Of a stretch of 64,000 bases of DNA, positions 54,957 to 64,000 are shown one piece after another. The first letter of the stretch is position 1. Every line of letters starts with the position of its first letter. A program made the position numbers and the translations under genes. The stretch covers positions 186,001 to 250,000 of the forward strand of contig KV748274.1 of the NCBI GenBank assembly GCA_001692895.1, written 5' to 3'. The DNA comes from Cenococcum geophilum 1.58. Taxonomy: Eukaryota; Ascomycota; Dothideomycetes; Gloniales; Gloniaceae. Under the pieces are notes generated by a model. It was not told the DNA's origin and made no database searches. It saw nothing but the letters and a program-made list of their open reading frames with translations.

Positions 54957-56100
54957 ATGCCACCAAAAGCAGCCACTACAACGCCATCAACGGCGGCAAC
55001 TACTTTAAGATCAGGTAACGACACTAGTATGGCAGACACTAACTCATAGCAACCAGTAACGGTTGGATAACTATAAGAGATAGTTAACCAGTTGACAGAA
55101 AATAATATAACGTTAGAAAATAGGATTAACGGGATAGGCGTAGTAAAGGTTAAGTTACCATTAATTAAAAGGTACTTAGGAGAGAGATTAAAGCTTAAAG
55201 GATTCCTTATGTAAATGCACTTTAAGGTCGCGCAAGAAGGAGCTAAGCTGGTAACACCTATGGATTAAATAGCCTATACAGGACTGTTCTTAACAGGAAG
55301 AGCACTTAAGTAATTTAAGCCTTACCTTATAGAAATCCAGGTAAACGGAATAATAACTACGAACCAAGAAGTACGGTTTATATTCTTAAGCTAGAATAGA
55401 TTTGTAGAGCGACTTATATAGATATTTAGAAACCTAGAGGCAGTAACCATAGCGAAAAGAAAACTCTAAGATATTATATAACGGACCTTAGTAATTAAGT
55501 ATANAACGTAGTTCCAGACGTTAGTAATATAAGTAGAGTGGAATAATAGGGCGCTTATAGCATAGTATAAACAGGGACTTAAGGCTAAAGTCTAGGACGT
55601 AATTATCCTAATAGAAGATGCGGACACCCTAAGGGAACTAATAGATTAGGTAATTAAGATTAATAATTGGATCTACTAAAGGGAATAGACTAAGAAGAGC
55701 TAGGATAGAGTTCTATAGTTATATAAGGCGCAGAGTACGCAATAATAAAAGCTAAGTTAAAAACTATAGTATGGCGCAGAGCTAATAGACCTAAGTGGTA
55801 CTAAAGAAGCCTATAAGAGATAAAGTAAGAAACCGTAGAAACCTAGAGGATAAGGATTAAGTAATTAAGGGTCTAAGGAGCAGAGGCCGAATTAGGGATC
55901 TTAGTAGTAGAAGACGTTTAGGCGGACTCTATAGTAAGAAAAATGGTTTAAAGAAGGAGCTTATATAAATTGTGGAAAATAGGGTTATTATATTAGAGAC
56001 TATAAAAGTAGGCAGAGTTACTATATAGTAAAGGGCACGAGACTAGCAGACGATATATACGTATAGAGGGACGACAATATACTGCGAGGAACAAAAGAAT
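54957..56100 (+). pseudogene. Gypsy-4 gag
   Basis: The ATG at 54957, 44 bp after the LTR, reads MPPKAATTTPSTAATTLRSG, then ENNITLENRING (short coiled coil). A retrotransposon gag core follows at 55190-55680 (LKGFLM, NRFVERLI.IFRNLEAVTIA, EWNNRALIA.YKQGLKAKVQ, DADTLRELIDQVIKI). 55960-56010 reads INCGK.GYYIRDY, a CCHC knuckle with two Cys lost to Tyr. The role is capsid and nucleocapsid. Several Gln/Trp codons are stops. Confidence 0.85.
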
Positions 56101-57960
56101 GTTTAATTAAAAGTTTTGCGTTTTATTACAATAACGCATACCAAATTTATAAGGACGCTAAGTACGGCGTAAGCTACTAGCTATAGGAGCTAGCACCTAT
56201 AGGATATAGAGGAACTAATAAACCAGTTCGCAGATCGGATATTAAGGATAATAAATTTAACGTAGGCGAAATATTCTATAACGATAAGGTAATAAGAGCG
56301 GGTTACTAGGAACACGCAGCTATTAGAGATATTACACTAGAGGTAGAGGATGATTCCACTATAAAATAAGGAACATTAGTAGGGATCAAGACCCTACTAG
56401 ACACGATGTCTATCGCTTCGTAAGACGTAAGAGAAGTAGGACAGTAAACTACTTCAGCACTCGATAAAGGTAAAAGGCCATAGGCTTAAGATTCTTATAA
56501 TGAGATAAGAGACGACTAAGATTCTTAAGATGAGATAAGGCAAGCTTAAGGACCTATAACGGACAAAAACTAATGGAGCAGAGTAGTAGCTTAGTTTAAG
56601 AATATAAGAATAAGCTCGGGACGGAAGTTCCTATAGGCATAAGATTTTCAAGACAAGATAAGTAAGATTTAAGATTCTTAAGATAAGATGAGAACACTAA
56701 GCAAGCCTAGTTAGACTAAGGCTGGAGTTAAGCTTAAGATAAAAGTAAGCTTAGAAATAAAGAATCCAAGAAATTAAGAATTTGGAGTATAAATTAGGAC
56801 ACCTATAGGTAAGAGGCAAGGAGCTTCTTTACAGATTAGAGAATCTGCGGCATAAATAGCAATTAGACTAGGAGATAAGTATATAAACCTAGAAGACTTA
56901 CTAGTAGAACACGGTATTCGGACTAAAGATTAAAAAATCAATACCAAGATTAAGAAGTATAAAGACTTTAAGGATCTAAGCGTAAGGCGCAAACTAAAGG
57001 AAACCATGGAAGAATTTAGATAGAAAATTATCGCATAGTAAGAACAGAAACTAAATAAGAGATCTAGCATATTAGGACGTATAAAGAATAGAGCGCTAGT
57101 ATAAAGAATTACTAATAGGCCGAGAGCAGGCACACTAAGAGCTAAGTGGCTTACTAAACTAGAAAATGAAGAGGATCTAGGGATCCCTACTAGGTTCGAA
57201 GAATAACATATAAAGGGCTGTTATAATGCAGTAATAAGAAGATACTTCCTTACGGACAAGCCGTATATACTCTAGCAGCTGTACTAAAAGTGGTATAGGC
57301 AGAGGCACAATAATGAGTAGGAAGATTTCTATATGTGGTTGAATAAAAAAGTTATCTAAGACCACCCAATTACTAAGAAGGCTATAACTTATATTAAAGG
57401 AGCCTTAATTATAACGTTAAAGGATCTAAAGGAATAATTAGAGGACTAGAAAAGTAAGAGACGTATCTTAGTACCTATGAACAAAGTTGTAACGTTTAGA
57501 TCGGCATAGTAGAGGTTTAAACTTAGGGATAAGGATAAGCCAAGAGTTGACCTAAAGCACCTAGCACACCACACGTTATTATGGATTGCGTACGTAGACG
57601 ATATATACGAGATGCATAAGAATCTAAAGGAGAAAAATCGGAAATACCCTATAAGGATATATTGGATAACAGACGAGCAGTAATACAGGAATGCTAAATA
57701 TATATATAAATAGCATCCAGCAGAAATCTAAGAGGAAGGAAGCTTAGTACTTTAACTAAAAAGATTCCTTATAGAAGAATACTTAGACGGATAATAGTAG
57801 TGGGAATACCTAAAGAACACGTGTCTATAGTATATCGAAGATAAAAAGCGAACTAGGTATTGGCCGAAGAGCGAGCTAAGTGTAATAGGATTAAGCAGCT
57901 AATAGTTAGGAAAAGTAGAGGCCTACGGGACTAAAGAGAGCTAGTAGTAGAGCCTTAGAC
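56101..57960 (+). pseudogene. Gypsy-4 gag-pol spacer, unassigned
   Basis: About 1.9 kb between knuckle and protease. Lys/Glu/Asp-rich with repeated cttaagattc(t)taagatgagat words (56485-56700). 57480-57860 reads a more globular stretch (PRVDLKHLAHHTLLWIAYVD, then YWITDEQ), a domain I do not recognise. Minus-strand open frames at 56930-57365 are chance frames opposite this coding strand. Confidence 0.45.
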
Positions 57961-60900
57961 CCTTAAAGGAATTTAAGGACAATACCTAAATTTATAAGTT
58001 AATTAGCAAGATTAGCAGTTCGAAGCATTAATAGATAGTGGAGTAATAAGAAACCATATCTTACTAGTAGCAGTTAAGAGAATAGGACTACCTTATAGGC
58101 AAAAGGAGGAACCTTACCTATTAGTAACAATTTTAGGAGATCTAATAGCCTATAGAGGAGGCATTATTAATCTTAAAACAGGACCTATTTAAATAACTAT
58201 TAAAGGGAGATAAATCGAGATGTCTTTTAATATCCTACTATTGGGATAGGATGAGGTAGTATTAAGCATACCTTAATTACAGGAATATAATCTAAAGATC
58301 GATTAGATTACAAGTTAAGTCAATATTAGAGATACTTAACGCTGTAAGATATAATAATAAGCCAAGTTAGTATAGTACTAAGTTAGAGCGATATATAAAG
58401 AGACTAAGTGAGGCTTAAGTTACGTACTAAAGAGATACTATAAGTACGGCAAGAAACTATAGTTACTAAAAAGCGAAAAGCTGTTAGAGTATGTAGTATA
58501 GAACTATAAGATAGAATTAAAACCAGGAATAAGTCTAAGGTTCTTTTTAATCTATAAGCTTACCGAAGAAGAAGGTAGAGCATTAAAAGAGTTTGTCTAA
58601 GAAAATCTACAAAAGGGATATATTAGACTATCGCAGTTATTAGCGGGATATTTAGTACTATTCGTACTAAAGAAAAATGGCAAACTAAGGCTGTGTATCA
58701 ACTATAGATAGTTAAACAGCATTACTAGAAAGGATAGGTATCCTTTACCCTTAATTAGCGAAATCTAAGACAGGATAGGTAACGTATAAATCTTTACAAA
58801 GATAGATCTAAGATAGGCGTACCATTAGATCAGAATTAAGGAAGGCGACGAATAAAAGGCAGCCTTTAGGTTAAAGGAAGGACTATATAAACCATTAGTT
58901 ATACAATTTGGGCTTATAAACATACTAGCAACGTTCTAGAAGCGTATTAATAATATATTAGGAGAGCACTTAGATGAATTTATTATAGTATACCTTGACA
59001 ATATTATTATCTACTTAATAACTGAGGAAGAATACGGGGAATACGTTAAATGGGTTTTAAAGAGACTGCAAGAAGAACAGATACTAGTAGTAATTAAGAA
59101 ATGCGAGTTCTTTACCAAGAAGACCGATTTTATTGGATTTATTATTAAACTAGGCTAACTTAGCATAGATTTAAAGAAGATTAAGGCTATAGTAAATTAG
59201 CAAGAACCAGAGAATATTACGTAATTAAGATTGTTTTTAGGGTTTTACAATTACTGCAGAAGGTTTATAGCGTAGTAGTTAAAGGATATTAAACCATTTA
59301 TATAATTAATAAAGAAAGAAGAACTATGGGCATAGGAAGAGGAATAAAGAGAACTCTTTAAAAAAGTTAAAGGGTTATTTACCCAGGAGCTAGTTCTTAA
59401 GATCTATTAACTAGGACTAGAAACGGTTATAGAGATAGATATATTAGACTATATACTAGAGGCATACTTTATATAAAGATATTAAAATAGATAGCACCTA
59501 GTGGTATATTATAGTCGGAAAATAATACTACTAACAAGGAGTTATTAGGTATAGTTATAGCATTAAAGGAATAGAGAGCATTCTTATAAGGCATAGAAAA
59601 ANCATTTATAGTTAAGACGGATTATAAGAACCTAATAGGATTCCTAATAATAAAGGAACTTAACTAAAAACAGGTTAGATAGGCAGAGATGCTTATAAAA
59701 TACTATTTTAAGATTTAGCATACCAAGGGTATAGACAATATACGAGCGGATACTCTAAGTTATAAAGCTAAACTACAGAACAATAAAAAGCCATTAGGGG
59801 CTTTACTGCGAAAAGATATAGACGGATTAATTAGGTATAATTATCTAAAAATTATAGCAACTTAGGAAGAACTAGATAAGGTTTATAAAACACTAGAAAG
59901 CTTTTAGGCACAGAGAATTCTAAAAGTATAGTTAGAAGATCTATAAACGGATATATATAAAAACCGAGAAATAAAGTATATCCTAAGAAGTATAGCAGAG
60001 TAGTTTATAGAAGACTTCTATAAGGGACTAACTTAAGGACATAATAGAGCTATGGGCTTAGTGTTAAGACTCTAGAAGGAGTATATTATTAACAGAATCT
60101 AGAGAATAGCTAGAAAGGTTACTAGAGAGTATCTAGATTGCTAAAGGAATAAACTAATAAGGCATAAGCTATATAGAGGGCTATAACCTATTAAAATACT
60201 AGAGAGACTATAGGAGGTCATATTATAGAACTTTATTATTAAGTTACTAAAGTTAAAAGATCCTATTACCAGATAAGATTATAATGCGATTTTAGTAATA
60301 GTAGATAAGCTTATAAAGTAGGGATACTTTATAGCATATACGGAAGAAATCTCAGCGGAAGATATCGCTAGGATTTATATTAAAGAAGTATTTATAAGAC
60401 ACGGAGCACTAAATAAGATTATATCGGATAGAGATCTAAGATTTATAGCAGTATTTTAGGAGGTATTCTTAGCGGANNAAGGAGTTAGAGNAGTAACTTC
60501 TACTATATATTATCCGCAGACAGACAGTTAAACGGAAAGATTAAATTAGACGCTAAAGTAGTATCTAAAGTATTATATTAATCATGCATAGAATAATTAA
60601 GTATCGCTATTACTAGTTATACAGTTTATATACAATATAACACCTTAAGAAGGAATAGGCACATTACTATTTAAGGCAAATTACGGATATAAGCTAAAAA
60701 TATCATTATTACCACAATAAGCAAAGAAAACGAGTAGCACAGCTAAAGAAAGGATAAAGATATTAATAAATCTTTATATAGACCTTATAGAATTAGTAAA
60801 GAAGGTATAAGAGAGAATAAAAAAGTACTATAACGCTAAGAGATCTAAGGGACTAGATCTTAAGGAGGGAGATAAAGTATGGCTACTATATAAAAATTTT

Positions 60901-61290
60901 AAAAGTTAATAACTAAGCAAGAAGTTGGACTACGTTAGACTAGGACCTTTTAAAATTATATAGAGGATTTTACCAGTTATATTTAAGTTAAACTTACTAG
61001 CCAAAATAAAGATCTACCCTATATAGCATATTATAATACTAGAGCCAGTATACGGGAATATTAAGCTACCGGTTTATAAAGCAGACACGTATAGAGGACA
61101 AGAAGAAGACAAATAGTAAGTTTTAAGGATTATTAATTACGAGGACATTAACAATAAAATATAGTATACGGTTAAGTGGATAGGCTATACTAAGACTACC
61201 TAGGAGCTACTAGAAAATTTAAAGAATATTATAGGAAAGGTACAGGAGTATCGGAAGAGATTAGGTTAGGTAGTATTAAGAAAGAAGAAT
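57961..61290 (+). pseudogene. Gypsy-4 pol (protease-RT-RNase H-integrase-chromodomain)
   Basis: Read in order. 58010-58260: protease, EALIDSGVIRNHILL, then NILLLGQDEVVLS. 58500-59170: [69 protein letters not shown] (YLDD mutated to YLDN, Tyr codon at 58991). 59400-59790: RNase H, VIEIDILDYILEAYF. 60040-60900: integrase, GHNRAMGLVLRL, DYNAILVIVDKLIKQGYFIA, IISDRDLRFIAVF. 61130-61260: chromodomain, YTVKWIGYTKTTQELLENLK. The frame is long and clear; breaks are TAG/TAA and a few frame changes near 59530-59990. Confidence 0.92.
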
Positions 61291-62009
61291 TACTAAAGAA
61301 TAAGTTACCTAAGGGGGACCTAAGAAGAGCAGTTACTAAACTACTTAAATCTGTTTCCTTCTCTATTAGAGGAAAATCTATTCTTTTATTACCTAGTTCC
61401 TATAAACCTTATTCTATAAGTTTTTACTCCTTAGAATAAACTTTTTTATAAACCTTTTTAAGACGGATTAACTAAGCGGACGCCGTAAGACGAGACTTAA
61501 GAGCCCGTTACTAAGCATCGGCAGCCTCCCGTTCTGCGTTACAAGAATAGCGCAGTTCCGCCAGAGTAATAGACAGTTTATTATCTAGCCGCGTAGCAGT
61601 AGATTAAATATAAGACCCTAAAATAAATTAATTAAGGAACTAGACGACTATTAAGAGTAATAGGTTGCGTATATTTAGCATTAGAGACGAAGTAAACGTT
61701 ATAGGATAAATAAATATTCGCTTTAGTATACTCTAAGTAAAAGGACAGTTGTCGTAAAGATGGGTTTACTAACGTAATATAAACCAACCCCTCTTTTAAA
61801 CAGCGAGAATACGGAGATAGTATAATCTCACTAAGAGATAATATCGCAGCAATAGTGCGAATACGACGAGCAGTTAAAGAAGAAGAAATTACTTTAGGTA
61901 TAATAATTAACAATATTAACTAAATTAATTAGACGGATATTATACCTCTAGTAAACAACTTAGAGATATTTTAAATCTTTAAGGACGAAGATAAAGAGGA
62001 GGGAGATAG
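61291..62009 (+). other. Gypsy-4 3' non-coding region and polypurine tract
   Basis: Downstream of the chromodomain. 61560-61900 is homologous to the reverse complement of 63331-63565. The 93-codon minus-strand frame at 61632-61913 has no motif. The purine tract at 61990-62009 precedes the LTR. Confidence 0.6.
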
Positions 62010-62435
62010 TGTTATGGACGCTTTAAGTACAATATTACGACTACTAGGAGAGGAGTCGGAAGAAGCTAGTTAGTTAATTTAGGCATGGTCTAAAATGGAG
62101 CTAGTAGAACTATATGACGAGGAATAGTAACCGAGGTTACGTAGGGTGATCTATATAATCTATAAAATCTATATAATCCGCGATAGAGCAGACAGAGTAT
62201 ACGTATATTATATATAAGAAGGATTTTATAGAAGTACGGTTGTATATTTAAGGACCCTTAGTCCCTACCTAGATAGTTCCTTCCTTATAGTAATTCTTAG
62301 AATACAATTAGAGTTAATCTGTTAGGCAACCACTCCACCAGTTATTATTACGTTGTTAACCTTTGTATTTGCATTTCTTATACACCTAGCCTATTAATAA
62401 GCCCACTGTAGTTTCTGCTATAAGGTTCTGTTACA
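62010..62435 (+). repeat. Gypsy-4 3' LTR
   Basis: 426 bp, tgttatggacg...ggttctgttaca, followed by GCTCC. More C-to-T/G-to-A changes than the 5' LTR. Confidence 0.96.
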
Positions 62436-63060
62436 GCTCCACCTATAAATATTACGGCTCCCTCTGCGAACGTTACGGTTCCCTCTATAAACGTTACAGC
62501 TCCCTCTATAAATACCCCTATAATACCTTAACCATCTATTACATCTATACCCTAGTAAGCTGCACTAACTGCTACTTAATAGCAGTACTACCCTTAAACA
62601 CCCGTTGCACTTATACCCCAGCAATAGTACAATTTTTAGCAGCCTGCCTAGTAGTAATAGTATAACCCTTAGCAACCTAGTAAATAGCAGTATACCCTAT
62701 TATAATTTACCTAATAACAGCAACTAGATCTAGGAGGAGAAACAACCTTATATAATGCTTAGTTATTAGCCCTTCTACCTATTTTCCCCTATAGTTTATA
62801 ACAGCTTTATAACTCTTATACCTTTTAAAGCCGCCACACCTTCGGTTTTAACTTTAACTATGCTTTATTATAGAACACCTCGGTAATACCTTATACGCGC
62901 CTACCTATTTACGATATCCGCAATATCCGCAATGTTTACAATATCCGTAATATCCGTAACGATATCCGCAACGTCTATAATATCCGTAATATTTGCAATA
63001 CCTAAAATATCCGCGATTACTACCCTAAGCACCTGTTGACCTATATACTTCTCCTTTATA
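62436..63060 (+). pseudogene. Gag-like frame of the non-autonomous element, part 2
   Basis: Resumes the Ala/Pro frame after Gypsy-4: 62441-62520 holds 24-bp units encoding TAPS(I/A)NV, then a Gln-rich tract at 62560-62720 (QQQ runs, most now TAG/TAA), then LPIFPYSLQQLYNSYTF. 62905-63015 is a 9-12-bp repeat (atatccgcaat type) translating as NIRN units. Low-complexity composition; function unknown. Confidence 0.55.
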
Positions 63061-63097
63061 CTTTCTTACCTTCTTTCCTTTTTATAAATGTCGCCAG

Positions 63098-63325
63098 TGT
63101 CTATACAAGTAGAGGTTATAAATATTATTATTAGATAAATGGCGTAGAGCGTATACGGTAGGGGTTATATGCGTAGCGTAGGTTACCTGACCACCTACGG
63201 CCCGATAGATAGCCCGACCTTTACTACCCCTTTCTTTCTCTTTTGGTAAACAGAAAAGACACAAATAAATTAAGAAACAGTTACCTTATATTGCAATTGC
63301 AGTACCCCCCTAGGTAATACCGATA
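63098..63325 (+). repeat. Gag-only element 3' LTR
   Basis: 228 bp copy of 53204-53430, followed by ATTAT. The 60-codon minus-strand frame here is an LTR shadow. Confidence 0.9.
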
Positions 63326-63330
63326 ATTAT

Positions 63331-63565
63331 AATTAGCTAGTAATATTAATTTTTTTACTTAGTAAAGTTATGCTGTCCTATTCCTATTATATAGAGAAGA
63401 AGTTAGTATATATTATAATTATAGCTCCGTCTAGTTACTAAGCTTCTTTTTATACTAAGTATACGCGAGTAAATATACAATTGTCCTATAATATTTAATC
63501 TATCTCTAACGCTAAATATACGCGTCTTCTTATTTTTTATAATTATTTAGTTCCTTATCTAATTT
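63331..63565 (-). mobile_element. Gypsy-4-family copy (minus), part 2
   Basis: The continuation of 52642-53203 beyond the gag-only element. The plus strand matches the reverse complement of Gypsy-4 61600-61870, for example tatactaagtatac, tgtcctataat, tctctaacgctaaatatacg and ttagttccttat. Homology fades at about 63565. Confidence 0.7.
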
Positions 63566-64000
63566 GCTCTAAGGTCGCGCGTATTAGTAGCAGCTAAAAA
63601 GCTAAAAAGTAAGCTAGTTAAGGCCCTTACTAAGGTTTAATATCGTTTTAATAAGGCGTCTTAAGCTCTAAAAGCTTAACTAGATACTTATACTCGCCTA
63701 AGCCGTCTAGTAAAGGGTTATAAAAAGGTATGCTTAAAAGAGCTTTATTTAGTAAAGCAAGGTCTATTTAAACTTAAGGCTAAGGAGGCTAAAAAGGATT
63801 CTAATTAAAAAGAGGCGGAAAGAGTTTATACATTAGTAGTGGATCCCTTAAATAATCCGGCTCCTTTATTACCTTTAACTAATCCCTTTATCTTTAGCTC
63901 CTTCTTAATATTACCTAACCTATTTTCCTCTAATACTCCTATACCTTTCCTATAGTATTCTTTAAATTCTATAGTAGTTCCTAGGTAGGCTTATTATAGC
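63566..64000 (+). pseudogene. Unidentified broken frame
   Basis: A plus-strand frame reads VAAKKLKSKLVKALTKVQYR, then ALKAQLDTYTRLSRLVKGYK, KELYLVKQGLFKLKAKEAKK and PLNNPAPLLPLTNPFIFSSF, with TAG/TAA at Gln positions. Lys/Leu-rich and probably helical, then Pro-rich. It might be the C-terminal part of a transposase or a gag; I cannot assign it. It runs off the window. Confidence 0.4.

Larger units (their letters stand above)
54487..62435 (+). mobile_element. Gypsy-4 LTR retrotransposon, complete structure
   Basis: 426-bp LTRs at 54487-54912 and 62010-62435, both TG..CA, with the target duplication GCTCC at 54482-54486 and 62436-62440. Polypurine tract (aaagaggagggagatag) before the 3' LTR. 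Gag, a long spacer, protease, RT, RNase H, integrase and chromodomain are on the plus strand, in Gypsy/chromovirus order. Length 7.95 kb. RIP is moderate; single N bases are present at several sites. Confidence 0.96.
53204..63325 (+). mobile_element. Gag-only LTR element, split by Gypsy-4
   Basis: LTRs of 227 and 228 bp (53204-53430, 63098-63325), starting TGTCTATAC and ending in (c)taata/ccgata where CA is expected. Target duplication ATTAT at 53199-53203 and 63326-63330. Without Gypsy-4 the element is about 2.2 kb, with one gag-like frame and no RT, so it is non-autonomous. The interior begins with a 107-bp tandem repeat. Confidence 0.85.

Noticed and set aside
53204-63325. A full autonomous retrotransposon bounded by the 227-bp LTRs
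   Set aside because: All pol domains belong to the inner element with 426-bp LTRs and its own GCTCC duplication; the outer one has only a gag-like frame.

Overview
The window is a transposon graveyard from a filamentous fungus, most likely an ascomycete (Pezizomycotina). No intact cellular gene, tRNA, rRNA or CRISPR array is visible. The evidence for a fungus is the mix of elements (chromodomain-type Gypsy, Tad-like LINE, hAT, tyrosine-recombinase retroelement, PIF1-type helicase) and pervasive repeat-induced point mutation (RIP). Long protein-like frames are broken almost only by TAG/TAA where the family expects Gln or Trp, paired LTRs differ mainly by C/T and G/A, and TpA is greatly over-represented. 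None of the short ATG-to-stop open frames is a convincing real gene. A few (within 6297-6542, 29335-29517, 50210-50461 and 53892-54077) overlap real but broken transposon reading frames.

Layout. 1-1030: PIF1-like helicase remnant (+). 1345-3145: Copia-type gag remnant and a 2.9-copy 250-bp satellite, flanked by degenerate direct repeats. 3781-7720: a 12-bp minisatellite split by a complete hAT element (4488-7583) with 8-bp target duplications. 7721-9507: AT-rich spacer, a second minisatellite and a small inverted repeat. 9508-14247: a DIRS/Ngaro-type retroelement (gag, RT-RNase H, tyrosine recombinase) with A1...B1-A2-B2 split direct repeats. 14885-27238: Gypsy-2 on the minus strand, split by Gypsy-1 (17362-23705, minus strand). 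27290-32600: a second hAT transposase (+), hit by Gypsy-2 upstream, a LINE fragment (28431-29423) and a repeat-rich block (30331-31888); a solo LTR lies at 32821-33007. 33800-39957: one broken frame, possibly a RecQ-like helicase, interrupted by a non-coding LTR element in tandem form (LTR-int-LTR-int-LTR, 34285-39129). 39958-52613: Gypsy-3 (+) carrying an almost full-length LINE (43675-50405, minus). 52642-63565: a three-level nest in which a minus-strand Gypsy-4-family copy is split by a gag-only LTR element (53204-63325), itself split by complete Gypsy-4 (54487-62435). 63566-64000: an unidentified broken frame.

Insertion order was worked out from exact target-site duplications found by reading both flanks: CGTACGAA (hAT-1), TACAC (Gypsy-2), TTTCT (Gypsy-1), TTGCC (solo LTR), AGTAT (tandem LTR element), AAGAC (Gypsy-3), ATTAT (gag-only element), GCTCC (Gypsy-4), and two 14-bp duplications for the LINEs. 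Removing the insertions restores the interrupted reading frames at several joints.

The most unusual signal is a 58-59-nt motif present eight times in the two internal regions of the tandem LTR element. It can fold into three stems, and two stems show paired base changes between copies. No host defence or metabolic system was found.
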